From Montifringilla adamsi (taxonomy: Eukaryota > Chordata > Aves > Passeriformes > Passeridae): 64,000 nt of DNA. Position 1 is the stretch's first letter. Each line of letters opens with the position of its first letter. A program made the translations under genes and the position numbers. Shown piece after piece: positions 50,501 to 58,560 of this stretch. The notes below the pieces were generated by a model. The model saw only the letters and a program-made list of their open reading frames with translations. It did no database searches and was not told the origin of the DNA. The stretch is taken from NCBI GenBank assembly GCA_017590115.1, contig JAGGNK010008781.1, forward strand, positions 65,471 through 129,470. Reading direction: 5' to 3'.

Positions 50501-53500
50501 GCTGTCCTTAATTCTGTTATCTCTGAATGTGCAAATATTGCTCCCTAACTAGAAACTTTTTACTTCGTATTTGCTTAGGAAGAACATGTTGCCTCTCAAG
50601 ACCAACATACAAACTTCAATTCCCACGTCCATTCCCTTGAAAGGTCATTGAACACTTCAGCAATAAAGCAAAAGATAAAATAAATAAAGCTTAGCAGCAT
50701 CCATCCTTTTTCACTCCAGAAATCCCTAGGGAGCAGCGCAATATCAACCCCAAGATGTGAAGGGAACAAGAGTACAGTTAAAGAATGAATGAACATTATT
50801 CACTGCTTTTAATTTCATACTCAGCTGTTTTGTCTTGTATTCAGTAAACTGAAAAAAAACCCAATCTGTGTGCCTGCGAAGACTGAAGCGCCACATTAAT
50901 GATTTGGTTTAGCTCTGCATTTTTACTGCACAGATACACAGCTATGTTGCAAATCTCAAAAAATATTTCTCAGAAGATTGGGAACACTTGAACAATGGTG
51001 CTCCAAATAGGGAAAAAAGTCTGAACACTATCAAACAGCCCAATTTTAAAAGCTGTTTTCTGCCAATTGGATCCTTTATCAGGACATGTTCAATATGAAA
51101 AATAACTAGTTGTTTCAAGTTTTATTTCTCCCTCTAAAACCCCAGCAAATATTATTTTAATAAGAGGCAATGAGGCTCTTAAACTGATAACATTTTGTGC
51201 ATTATCAGTTTCACATCATGTATCACGTTTTTCTGTTTCTATCTCTCCTCAGAAGTTATTAAGTGAAAATTTCCTCTAACAGCCCACTTCAAGAGCATCC
51301 ACAGACTTCTTAAAGTGCCCTGGTGAAGAACAATCATCTTTGCCCATAATCAGTTTTAAACAGTGGAAGACCTTTGGCCTGCTTCTCACAGTTCTTCTAT
51401 TCTAAGTTCCAGAATGACATTACTGCTGCAATTGGAGCTGCCATACACTGAACATTCCATAGTTCTGGATGGGGGATTTTTTTGCTGCCTGACTTGTCTT
51501 CATTAAGTATTTCCACTTTGCATTGATCTGTATTACAGGAGATATAAAATATCTGTCTTTATTGAACTACACCCTGCAGACCAGGAGCAAAGTCTCCCAG
51601 TCTAGCAAGCTGATTCTCAAATTTCTTAAATTTAAACAGAATAAGTATCTTCCATGGTAAAGCTGAATGACTTGAGTAGAACAGCAACAACAAATCAAGG
51701 ATTACAAAAAAATTCTCACAATTCCCAACCCAAGGTTATGTATACACTGCTTTCAGAGCTGCTGTCTAAACATTTTCATATTTGCTGGGTTTATTTTTGT
51801 TTTAATCAAAACCAAATACAACTATATTTGCTTTCTGTTTATGTGAATACAATGGAGTCCAACAGCTGACTGAAAAATTCCGTCAGTAAGCCCCACACTG
51901 CACCGTACGCAGGAAATATAGCCTAAATTTCAGAAAAAACTCAAGCCAGGCAGGTATCTAAAACAACACTCTTTCACCAGCAGGTATGTTTTGGAAACGG
52001 TATCAAAATGCAAAATAAGAAGGTTTTCTCTGAAAACTCAAGATTCTTTAAATAAAAGCTAATGAAGAATAGAAAGTTACAAAAATACTCTGCGCTCACT
52101 ATTACTTATTCTAACTGAGTGTTCTGAATCTTCACTGGCCAAGGTTACCAAGGTGAGAATACCAAGATGAGCCCACAACTAAATTAACACTTTCATGACA
52201 ACAGTTATACAAGAAAGAATATTACCTGATTTTCCAGCACCTTTTATGAAACTTGAGATACATTGAAAACCCTTATAGTTAGACCTGTACTCAAGCAGGT
52301 GTCTGTTCAGCTCCCTTCAAGAACAATACACAAGTCCAATTAAGTCTACAGAACACTTAGCAAATTCTAGCCACATCACATGAAGGAAAGAGCTTCTATG
52401 TACTAATGCTTTGAAGGTACTTCAGACTTTGCTAGAAATAAATTACTGTTTTTCTCCTTGAATATGCTAGTTTTATATAGAGCATTAACACTTGATCAGT
52501 TCCTATCCCATTTAGACTGGGACCCAATTAAAAAGACTCTAGAAAAGAATTCTTGAACAGAAGCAAACGTTTGGTTTAATAGTCCTTATATGTTTGGAAT
52601 GTTAACTTTACATCTCAGCAAGTATCCATTCCAAGAACAACTGCCTCTTCTCTGCATTAGCTAAAATAATATCACAAGTGATACCAAATGCACTTAGCAT
52701 AAGCACAGCAATCATTTCAGTGTGAAAAAGAAGATTCAAGGGTGTTCATAGAACTCAAGAGTTCAAGGCACAACATTTGAAATTAACTTACTATATCAGA
52801 ACAATTTAAAATGTATCATACTGAAAGTTAATTAAACCAAACCCAACCACCAAACAGAGCACCATCAACTGCTCAAAAGCTGACAGAAGTGTAGGCTGCA
52901 TGACATGTACACATACCAGTTCCACATCAGAAGGTACATTCAGTCCTGGAGGGGCAACAAAAGGTTCCTCATTTTCCTCTGTATTTTCTGTCTGAACTGT
53001 TTCTGCAAGAAATACCAGAACAGAGTATTTAGAAAAAAAAAAAACAAAACAAAGTACACAAATGTTTAAAAAAAAAACTGAAATAAAGGATTTCTAAAAT
53101 GATGTGCAATCAAGGAATTAATCAAATGCAGCTGTATAAACAGCATTTATACTGAAGACATTTAAATATGGTTAAAAAGAATCATTTGTATTACATTCCA
53201 TTATTTGCTATAGCAGAAATGTTTCTCTGAAAATACTCTGCTTTACAGATTTTTATAATAATTGAAGTAAAAAGCTTACTTTTTAAAGTTACTTATAGTA
53301 TCATCTATTCCATTAGCCTTAAGAGAAATTGTATTCCCCTTTTCCCCTGACAGATTAGAACAAGTGCAGGAACACCTGACCACGGGAGCTGTGGAAACAG
53401 CAGAACAACCTCATAAGGAATGAGATGTTGCAGTGATTACTGAGGACAGACCATGCAACAAAGGGAATTCACTTGTTTAGTTACTTTCTGGTGGGTTTGT

Positions 53501-56500
53501 TTTTGCTTTGTTTTTTTGTAATGAACTCAAATAGTTTAACTCCACAAATGTACAGAGAAATTTCAGCAGCAAAGAAAGAAGGAAAGAGCAGCAGACAAGA
53601 ATAGACTGTTTCTTTTGGCAGCAGCTCCAGCTAGCAGTATTTGGTTATAGGGTCTTAAGCAAATGAATTAAGCCCCACAAAAGACAATCAATTCTGCTTC
53701 AGTACAAAAGTACACAATCTCTCCGACACAGCAAAAAACACCAAATAAACTTTAACACCTAAAATGATCTTGCACTGCAACACAACAACTTGGGGGAAAA
53801 AAACCACATTTCATACCACAGTGACCCACCAAGATGTAGTTAGGTAACCCAATTGTTAATTAAACAATTTCCATTATACTAAGACATAGTTCAACAACAT
53901 TTGAATCCTTCCTTAAGAATGCATGATAAAAATATGAAGTTACTGGAATTATAGATGAGAATATGACACCTGAATTCTGTATTTTTGAGGTCATGGAGCA
54001 GGGCACACTAAGTGGAAGACAGACTCATTTATAGCAGCTAAGACGAAAAAATCTGAACTTCAAAATATACATTCTTATTAATTACTATTTTATGCAAACA
54101 ATGATATTTTTCATCTTGACTGAGAAACACAGTATTAGCAGACAGCCAATGTAAGGAATTACTATTTTTTTCTGATTAAGAATCTGCACAACAGCAGAAT
54201 TAAATTTCTTGACTACTGCAGTATTGACTGTGCCATAGCAGGAAAACATTTTTAAGCTCATCGAGAACAAAGTCTGCAAAAACTCAGTAACAGAGTCCCA
54301 TAAAGATTTTGATGATATGCTCTTAGAATTTTTACTGCTCTTTAATAGCAAATATGTTTTAAACCCTCAACTGCAAGACAGAAATGCTATGTCCTCCCTC
54401 TCAATTAACCCCTGTTATTTTAACCCCTTACCTCTTTGTCTCGAAGGTTGATGCTCCTCCTCTTCAGTGGGTTCTGAAGGGTCGTAATAATCACTGCCAT
54501 AACGGAATCCCACTGCATTATAGGTACCATCCTCTGCCAAAGCTTCACTGAGTCTTTTATATTCCTCCTCTTGAACAAAAATGCAATTACCAACATTAGA
54601 ACATATTCAGAAGCTAATTTATTACAAAAGAAGTAATATTTCTTACTTTAGTTTTTAAAAAACAAGTTTTGTCCTGATCATTTTAGCTTTCATTAAAAAG
54701 TGAACAAAAACCCACAGCATGTACACATGCTGACCATTTATTTCTTCTCAAAGAGACACAGGCCGTGGATTAAGATATTCTAATGTAATTATGCACATAA
54801 AAGCACAGAATTTCCTTTAAACAACACTAAAAATGAAGCAGAATGTGTTTATTTTGGGGGGTCTGAAATCCCAGTCTGCCTTCAGAATCTGGGCAATTTC
54901 TGTGTGGATCTACAGTTAAACTATCCTGAGGTCCTCTCACATACGCAAACACTGCTGCTTTTCCAATCCACCGGGTACTGTCAAGATAACATCAGAAAAA
55001 GAGAGTATAAAATTAGGAGTAAATTTAGTTTCATAATAATTTATTTAAACCTGCTTTTTTAAATAACCATGTTATGCCTTGAGCAATACCTTGCCTTGCC
55101 TCCTCCTCAAGCAAGTCCGTATGCAAGGCTAAATACCTCTCTTCATCACAGAGGGCTTCTATTCTAGCCTCCTCTTCGGACAATTGATAATCTCTGTTCC
55201 AGGTGGAATACTCAGCATCATATTCAGAAAGGTCATGCAGGTGACCACGCCCATCATACCTGCAGGATGAAACAACTGGTCAATGCAAAGAACTTAGGGC
55301 TTGGGTTTATGTGATACTTAAATACTTACCCAATAAAAATGAAAAAAAAAAAACAAAACAAACCAACTTATATGTTAATGCATACTCCCTTTTAGAAGTT
55401 ACAATTAATTTTGCTAATCATTTGTCACCAACTATCGAAAATTTGTTTAATAGTCTAAATTCCTCTCAAAGAAACTAATAAATTATTACAATTAAAGGCA
55501 AAGGTATCCTTTAATAGTTTAAGTGGGATCCACTTCCTTAACAGCTCTTACCGTACGTGCTTCAACCAACCAATCAATGCCACTTGCAAAATACGTTTTT
55601 CTGGAAAGTCAAATAGCTTACATTCACACAAACCCGAGTACATAAATACCTATCCGTAAGAACCAAACGGTCGAAATTTCCTCGCTTCTTTCTGCTAGTC
55701 CCGAACTCTCAGGAGAAATCTTCACCATAGAAACTTGCGTCCATTGGAGGTAAAATCATGGCTAGGCTCGGCCCCTAGCCATTTGGCTGAGGAAATAAGT
55801 TCTGGGTTATGTGATAGAGAGACACACATACATAGGAACAGTAACATAAACATGCAATTTAAGGAGGTTCACCGCAAAATCGGCAAAGATCAAAGATGTA
55901 CAGTTCCTTTCTACTAAGAAATCACTTTATTTGCAGGAAAAGCACTGCATTGGGATAATGTTTATGTATCAGTAAGAGAAACTGATTGGAAAGTAAAGTG
56001 ACAGTAAGCTCGACTCCGCTGAGGTGTCTTCCCACACACAACTCTTCACTTGTGCCAACTTGCTAGACCAAAAACAAAGAAAGTAAATATTCTTATAGCA
56101 AAAAGCAAATGAAACATAGGTCTGGTTAATCAAGATCTGTCCACAGGCAAACTTGAACCCAAGTCTTCTCATAGCAATGTGCTTTTCTCAAAATGGTGAA
56201 AATGAAGACTTCCTGCTGCTGGAGATAAAAGGAATCTAAGCTTCCAAAGGAGTTTATAAGATTAGCAATTTCAAGCTGCCTTAATTCACAAATCTATGTT
56301 ATTTGGTAGTTCAGTATGTGTGCACAGATATGCACATACTTAGTGTTTGCTCCCTACAATTTCTGTAACACCTGTGAATGGGGCTCTGCTGCAGAGCACC
56401 CCAAAACCAGCCTCTACCTATGAATGAGATCAATCACAGTAATTATTTTAATTAGAAGTGTGCAACACAACACTTCTATTGTTGTGTGAGATATAAACAA

Positions 56501-57967
56501 AACTACGAATATTTATGGCTGTTTTGTCCTGCCTTCATGTCTACTCCAATTTAACAAATTTCTTTCAATGACAATGATCATTAATGGCGTAAGCACCAAA
56601 ACAGTGCAAGGGCATTTCTTTTTTCTCCAGTCCTATGGAAGGCAATCAAAAGACCTTCCCTACTGACATTTTTCCAAGATAAATACAGCTTTTAAGTCAA
56701 AATAAGAAAATCCCGTCTAGCACCAAAGCAGTGATGAAACTGAGGGAACAAATATCTATAGTATGTTATGTCACCCTTTTCAAACCAAAATCCTTCCATC
56801 TTTCCCACTGAGGTTTTCAGGGTCAGCCACAACTCCTAATTATTCTTCCAGTGCTCCACTCAAACGTAACCAACCTGATCTCCCATCTTCACTTTGTCCA
56901 ACAAAACATTCAGGTAACCCTTTCTGAATGAGTTTATTTCCAAATCCCACCCTGCAGTGCTGAAACAACTCAAGAGATCAGAAGGAACATCAAAGCAGAT
57001 TCTATTACTCTCTGTGGCCACAAACCCGGACCTATGGCAGAACAACCAAAAGAAGCCACCCCTGACATAAAATTTCAAGAGCAAGCACCCAAAATCAAAT
57101 CCATTCTGCCTAATACAGTAAATCGTGGCACCGGGAAAAGTAAAGAGACCAAGAACTGATTTTGGGGTGTCCCATCAACAGCCTGCAGCCAGATTATGTA
57201 GGAGAAACAGGAAATCCCCATTTCCTTTAAGGTGGATAAACACCTCTGCACTCCCAACACTGCCCCGTTCTCACCTACAGAACATACAATGTGCCTAATA
57301 AATACACCCACAAACAGGCTCCCTTGGATTCCAAGTGAAAATAGAGGATGTTTGTGGTTTGCACTGAAAAGGAACAGATCATTCCCACTCTCCACACTGC
57401 CGACCCTGCCTTGACAAGTGGAGCAAGTGGAGAAAGACCCATCACACGCTGCCAAGAGGGACCTCCCAGCGCTGCCGGAGCGGGAAACCCCAAGTTCCCG
57501 CAGACGGGGGGCCCTGCAGCGCCCCCAGAGCACCCTCGGAGCGCTGTGCCGGGAGGAGCTGCCTCCAGCCTCGTCACGAAGATCCCGACGCGCCTGCCAG
57601 AGCGAGCCGTCTGCTCAACCCCCGCCCTCACTGCCCACAGCACAAGGGGGGGAACAGAAAGAGGCTATCACAGGAGATCTCGCAGCACAGTCTGGGGGTT
57701 GTGTTACACCGACCTATCGATCATGATCTTGGGGTCTCCCATCCAAGGAATAAGGTGTCGCCCCTGCTCCTGGTACTGAGCCTTCTCATCATCCCGAAAC
57801 AGCTTGCAGGCATAGCCGAACACCAGCAGCTCCACACGGCTACTCCCGCCTCCACCTCCACCTCCTCCGGGGGGGCCGGGCACCGTTCCCCCGCCTGACA
57901 ACAACATTAGGGGCGGCGGGCCTGCTTCTTCTGCAGTCCGTCGAGAGCCTCCGAGCCCTCCGTACAT
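23502..57967 (-). CDS. SFSWAP: SFSWAP, splicing factor SWAP (suppressor-of-white-apricot homologue), 18 coding exons
   Basis: Complete coding region on the minus strand. Joining 18 exons at GT-AG borders gives 2,892 nt, or 963 residues plus stop, against about 951 in human (from memory). All phases close. Domain order: Gly-rich N-terminus (about 33-43); DRY_EERY domain (about 44-200, with DRY at 84-86 and an EERY motif in exon 2); SURP1 (about 222-266); Asp run (exon 6); Tyr/Pro-rich linker (377-455); SURP2 (about 473-515); acidic linker (531-665); charged helix or coiled coil (about 660-715); RS domain (about 755-920); conserved C-terminus ending SAS. In known homologues this nuclear SR-like protein regulates alternative splicing of other transcripts and, in Drosophila, of its own. 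The ATG at 57,967 is the first in-frame one, has G at -3, and gives the family start MYG. The gene identity is very secure; a few splice sites could shift by a few bases. Confidence 0.97.
25457..25529 (-). CDS. SFSWAP: SFSWAP coding exon 17 (residues 918-942)
   Basis: 73 nt. It encodes [20 protein letters not shown] and KITQ, part of the strongly conserved C-terminal tail. Acceptor TTTTAG, donor CAG|GTACAA, phase 0. Intron 17 (23,568-25,456, about 1.9 kb) is AT-rich. It has an E-box CACGTG at 23,671-23,676, about 100 nt before the last exon, and nothing else recognised. Confidence 0.98.
25530..26086 (-). other. SFSWAP intron 16 (557 nt)
   Basis: Contains a strong donor, AAGATG|GTGAGT, at 25,584-25,583 and an AATAAA on the transcribed strand at 25,605-25,600. 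Either an in-frame 54-nt cassette (25,585-25,638) or an alternative terminal exon could use these signals. No direct support is available. Confidence 0.5.
26087..26257 (-). CDS. SFSWAP: SFSWAP coding exon 16: RS domain end (residues 861-918)
   Basis: 171 nt. It encodes [36 protein letters not shown] and [16 protein letters not shown]. The KKKKRR run at 866-871 is another plausible nuclear-localisation signal. Acceptor TCACAG, donor CCAG|GTACCG. Reading through the donor would add 14 residues (starting YRALLL) before a stop. Confidence 0.98.
26915..26935 (-). other. Candidate 21-nt microexon of SFSWAP
   Basis: A pyrimidine-rich acceptor (TTGCTTCTCTGTTCTG, then ATCTGTCAG) is followed by 21 nt and a perfect GTAAGT donor. 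An internal CATCAG|GTACCC would give a 15-nt version. Both lengths keep the frame between exons 15 and 16. Inclusion would change K861 to NNEHIRYP (21 nt) or NNEHIR (15 nt), with no stop. Not supported by any RNA evidence here. Confidence 0.3.
27362..27423. repeat. Three-copy AT-rich imperfect tandem repeat
   Basis: The core TTTATATAGAGA occurs three times at about 24-nt spacing, with ATATTATA between copies, inside SFSWAP intron 15. The self-complementary AT stretches could form cruciform-like structure. Confidence 0.85.
28597..28650. repeat. Two adjacent perfect 8-bp inverted repeats
   Basis: TGATGTCA and TGACATCA are separated by 7 nt (28,597-28,619), followed 9 nt later by TATGACCT and AGGTCATA separated by 6 nt (28,629-28,650). 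The second contains TGACCT-N6-AGGTCA, an everted nuclear-receptor half-site pair with spacing 6. Confidence 0.9.
28968..29093 (-). CDS. SFSWAP: SFSWAP coding exon 15: RS domain (residues 819-861)
   Basis: 126 nt. It encodes [20 protein letters not shown], then [20 protein letters not shown] and RS, matching the vertebrate family. It is GC-rich against AT-rich introns. Acceptor CCTCAG, donor CCAA|GTAAGG, ending with two bases of a codon. Confidence 0.98.
29094..33152 (-). other. SFSWAP intron 14 (about 4.1 kb)
   Basis: AT-rich. Two microexon-like segments are visible: 24 nt at 31,284-31,307, which is in frame, and 11 nt at 30,739-30,749 before a perfect GTAAGT. Nothing else is recognised. Confidence 0.6.
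33153..33418 (-). CDS. SFSWAP: SFSWAP coding exon 14: start of RS domain (residues 731-819)
   Basis: 266 nt. It encodes [20 protein letters not shown], then RPSSRSRD, a basic run ([12 protein letters not shown], a plausible nuclear-localisation signal), [28 protein letters not shown] and TVRHSR. RS domains are phosphorylated by SR-protein kinases and mediate contacts within splicing complexes (family knowledge). Acceptor TTTCAG, donor TCAAG|GTGGGT. Confidence 0.98.
33419..39215 (-). other. SFSWAP intron 13 (about 5.8 kb, the longest)
   Basis: Mostly AT-rich. A more GC-rich patch at about 34,550-35,300 holds several open frames and an exon-like 59-nt segment (35,204-35,262) with a GTGAGT donor; including it would stop translation after six codons. 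A weaker 44-nt segment ends in GGAG|GTAACT near 37,334. No repeats are recognised. Confidence 0.6.
39216..39406 (-). CDS. SFSWAP: SFSWAP coding exon 13: charged helix (residues 667-730)
   Basis: 191 nt. It encodes a long Lys/Glu/Ala-rich helix ([16 protein letters not shown], then [20 protein letters not shown]) and [14 protein letters not shown]. This is likely to form a coiled coil or a single charged helix. Acceptor TTTTAG, donor GAG|GTAAGC, phase 0. Confidence 0.97.
40936..41169 (-). CDS. SFSWAP: SFSWAP coding exon 12 (residues 589-667)
   Basis: 234 nt. It encodes the well-conserved [20 protein letters not shown], then [20 protein letters not shown], a Ser/Ala/Pro linker, and [16 protein letters not shown] at the start of the charged helix. 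Acceptor TCACAG, donor CAAG|GTACTC. Intron 12 (39,407-40,935, about 1.5 kb) contains nothing recognised. Confidence 0.97.
41170..43001 (-). other. SFSWAP intron 11 (about 1.8 kb)
   Basis: AT-rich, with a 16-base A run on the plus strand (41,386-41,401). A 37-nt exon-like segment (41,600-41,636) has good splice borders but breaks the frame. Nothing else is recognised. Confidence 0.6.
43002..43176 (-). CDS. SFSWAP: SFSWAP coding exon 11: acidic linker (residues 531-589)
   Basis: 175 nt. It encodes [15 protein letters not shown], an acidic low-complexity stretch, and a more conserved end (AVSDGKLVK). This is the least conserved part of the family, but the frame and both junction phases fit. Acceptor GAAAAG with a modest pyrimidine tract; donor AAAG|GTATGG. 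Confidence 0.93.
43177..45384 (-). other. SFSWAP intron 10 (about 2.2 kb)
   Basis: AT-rich. It holds an exon-like segment at 44,622-44,677 with a strong T-run acceptor and an AAGAAG|GTAGGC donor that would introduce a stop (see findings). Nothing else is recognised. Confidence 0.6.
45385..45478 (-). CDS. SFSWAP: SFSWAP coding exon 10: end of SURP2 (residues 499-530)
   Basis: 94 nt. It encodes [20 protein letters not shown] and [11 protein letters not shown], the second half of SURP2 with the typical W-H-x-Y-x-x-Y-Y pattern. Acceptor AAAAG, donor CAG|GTACAT, ending in phase 0. Confidence 0.98.
45837..45968 (-). CDS. SFSWAP: SFSWAP coding exon 9: first part of SURP2 (residues 455-499)
   Basis: 132 nt. 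It encodes [17 protein letters not shown], then the SURP2 opening [20 protein letters not shown] and VRAKNDLR. Acceptor TTTCAG, donor TCAG|GTAAGA. Intron 9 (45,479-45,836, 358 nt) contains nothing recognised. Confidence 0.98.
45969..46295 (-). other. SFSWAP intron 8, short, with a U/G-rich tract
   Basis: 327 nt. Positions 46,027-46,160 are almost pure A and C on the plus strand, so the transcript reads as a long U/G-rich tract with repeated GUUUGUUU-like words. It occupies much of the distance between the exon 8 donor and the exon 9 acceptor. Confidence 0.85.
46027..46160. repeat. A/C-rich low-complexity tract
   Basis: About 130 nt of almost only A and C on the plus strand, with repeated AAACAAAC words and a CCACCACCACC stretch, in SFSWAP intron 8. 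The transcript strand is U/G-rich. Confidence 0.9.
46296..46533 (-). CDS. SFSWAP: SFSWAP coding exon 8: Tyr/Pro-rich linker (residues 376-455)
   Basis: 238 nt. It encodes [25 protein letters not shown], several further proline runs (PPPPG, PPPPPD) and a Ser/Thr-rich end, linking the two SURP modules. It is GC-rich compared with its introns. Acceptor TTGTAG, donor ACGAG|GTACCT. Confidence 0.97.
46534..48368 (-). other. SFSWAP intron 7 (about 1.8 kb)
   Basis: The first 300 nt after exon 7 keep the exon-7 frame open and contain a second strong donor, AGTCT|GTGAGT, at 48,138. They also contain a G-rich stretch on the transcribed strand (48,161-48,186) with runs of 5, 8 and 3 G. The rest of the intron is AT-rich with nothing recognised. 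Confidence 0.7.
48369..48504 (-). CDS. SFSWAP: SFSWAP coding exon 7 (residues 331-376)
   Basis: 136 nt. It encodes [19 protein letters not shown], followed by a Ser/Thr/Gln-rich linker. Acceptor TTTCAG, donor GATT|GTAAGT. Reading on past this donor stays open in the same frame for about 100 codons, down to about 48,064, which is unusual for intronic DNA. Confidence 0.97.
49364..49479 (-). CDS. SFSWAP: SFSWAP coding exon 6: acidic Asp run (residues 292-330)
   Basis: 116 nt. It encodes HSRVKSEE, then nine consecutive aspartates written as a GAT/GAC repeat, then [22 protein letters not shown]. On the plus strand the repeat looks like a CAT/CGT microsatellite at about 49,434-49,459, but it is coding. 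Acceptor ATTTAG, donor AAG|GTACTT. Intron 6 (48,505-49,363, 859 nt) contains a 15-base A run on the plus strand (48,736-48,750). Confidence 0.96.
49915..50140 (-). CDS. SFSWAP: SFSWAP coding exon 5: SURP1 (residues 217-292)
   Basis: 226 nt, carrying the first SURP (SWAP) module: [20 protein letters not shown], the [13 protein letters not shown] segment, then [23 protein letters not shown] modules are short helical folds that bind partner splicing proteins; in SF3A1 one of them binds SF1 (family knowledge). The acceptor is CCACAG and the donor AAAC|GTGAGT. Intron 5 (49,480-49,914, 435 nt) holds nothing recognised. Confidence 0.98.
52917..53002 (-). CDS. SFSWAP: SFSWAP coding exon 4 (residues 188-216)
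   Basis: 86 nt. It encodes a short acidic linker followed by [19 protein letters not shown], leading into SURP1. Acceptor TTGCAG, donor CTG|GTATGT, ending in phase 0. Intron 4 (50,141-52,916, about 2.8 kb) is AT-rich and without recognisable elements. Confidence 0.97.
54432..54569 (-). CDS. SFSWAP: SFSWAP coding exon 3 (residues 142-188)
   Basis: 138 nt. It encodes [15 protein letters not shown], then [17 protein letters not shown] and an acidic EEEE run, matching the vertebrate family closely. The acceptor is TTCAAG and the donor AGAG|GTAAGG. Intron 3 (53,003-54,431, about 1.4 kb) is AT-rich; nothing is recognised in it. Confidence 0.97.
55090..55259 (-). CDS. SFSWAP: SFSWAP coding exon 2 (residues 85-142)
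   Basis: 170 nt, core of the DRY_EERY domain. It completes the DRY motif (R85-Y-D) and carries [22 protein letters not shown], then [29 protein letters not shown]. The acceptor is CTGCAG and the exon itself opens with GTATGATGG, so the junction CAG|GTATGA also reads as a donor. The donor proper is CAAG|GTATTG. Intron 2 (54,570-55,089, 520 nt) is AT-rich with nothing recognised. Confidence 0.97.
55261..57713 (-). other. SFSWAP intron 1 (about 2.45 kb)
   Basis: The exon-1 end of the intron (to about 57,430) is GC-rich and belongs to the promoter CpG island. The middle is AT-rich with nothing recognised. A CpG-dotted block at about 55,540-55,750, just upstream of exon 2 in transcript terms, stands out from the AT-rich surroundings. 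It contains a 49-nt segment flanked by good splice sites (55,552-55,600; see findings). Open frames here, such as 57,075-57,533, are by-products of GC content. The intron's last AG ends at 55,260. Confidence 0.85.
57714..57967 (-). CDS. SFSWAP: SFSWAP coding exon 1 (residues 1-84 plus two bases of 85)
   Basis: 254 coding nt. It encodes MYGGLGG, a Gly/Pro-rich stretch with eight consecutive glycines (G34-G41), then the start of the DRY_EERY domain ([17 protein letters not shown] at 44-60, followed by [14 protein letters not shown]). The donor is AG|GTCGGT, with C at +3, a poor match to GTRAGT. Reading on into intron 1 gives R-S-V-stop. The glycine run is a likely site of length variation. An in-frame GTG at 58,009 extends the frame upstream, but there is no earlier in-frame ATG. 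Confidence 0.95.
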
Positions 57968-58110
57968 CACCGGGGAGCGCAGCGAGGCGGAGGCAGCTCG
58001 CAGGAGCACCGACTGTCCGAGCAGCGAGTCCCCGCACGGCCAGGCCCGCGCTAAAGCCCCCGGCCGCAGAGCACCACAGCCGCCATCACCCGAAACAAAA
58101 TGGCGCCGCT
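57968..58110 (-). other. SFSWAP: SFSWAP 5' untranslated region (approximate)
   Basis: GC-rich leader of up to about 140 nt. If transcription begins upstream of 58,086, it contains a short upstream frame (58,051-58,086). No intron is seen in the leader. Confidence 0.6.
58051..58086 (-). other. Possible upstream ORF of 11 codons
   Basis: ATG at 58,086-58,084 reads [11 protein letters not shown] and stops at TAG (58,053-58,051), 83 nt before the main ATG. The start sits in a good context (G at -3 and G at +4). It matters only if the mRNA starts upstream of 58,086. Confidence 0.4.
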
Positions 58111-58260
58111 TCCGGTTCCGCTGGAGGCGCAGGGGCAGGGACGGGCTGGCTTTTGGCGATCGCAGATTCGAGTCAAGCTCCCGCAGCCCGAATGTTAAAT
58201 CCGAGGATAACGTGACTCCGCGGTACCGGCGAGGACACTACGCGTTCGGTGACAACGGTC
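58080..58260 (-). promoter_or_regulatory. SFSWAP: SFSWAP core promoter (TATA-less, YY1 and ETS motifs)
   Basis: No TATA box is seen. An ETS-type CCGGAAG lies on the transcribed strand (plus-strand CTTCCGG at 58,109-58,115), directly beside a YY1-type AAAATGGCG (plus strand, 58,097-58,105). A second ATGGCGGC lies at 58,086-58,079 on the minus strand. This arrangement is typical of housekeeping genes that start at or near such motifs. I infer transcription starts around 58,090-58,116. The exact start cannot be fixed from sequence. Confidence 0.65.
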
Positions 58261-58560
58261 GAGGCCCGGCGGGGCGGTGGAGCCATGGGCGCAGCCGTGA
58301 CGAAAGCGCGGCACGGCGGAGGACGGGGCGGTGCCGCCGGGCGCTCTGAGGGCCGCCCGAGGCGGGCAGGGAGCGGGCCCGGGGGGCTTAAAAACAAAAC
58401 CGAAACGCTTGCCCGCGGTCCCTGTGTCCGCCACGCTGCTTTGGAGCCCCAGGGGAGGCTGAGGGGCCTCAAGGCAGTGCAAGGAGGTGCGGCACAAAGC
58501 GGGGATCAACTTCGTGCTGCGCCCGGGAAGCTCGAGGGGAGAGCCTGGGAGGCAGGGTGG

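Noticed and set aside
57348..57779. Overlapping plus-strand frames of 100-143 codons across the CpG island
   Set aside because: GC-rich DNA lacks stop codons, so long frames appear on every strand here. They are antisense to exon 1 and intron 1 of SFSWAP and encode Arg/Pro/Ala-rich nonsense.
58157..58200. tRNA-like B box (GATTCGAGTC at 58,165-58,174)
   Set aside because: No matching A box at the right distance and no cloverleaf could be drawn around it; chance resemblance in GC-rich promoter DNA.
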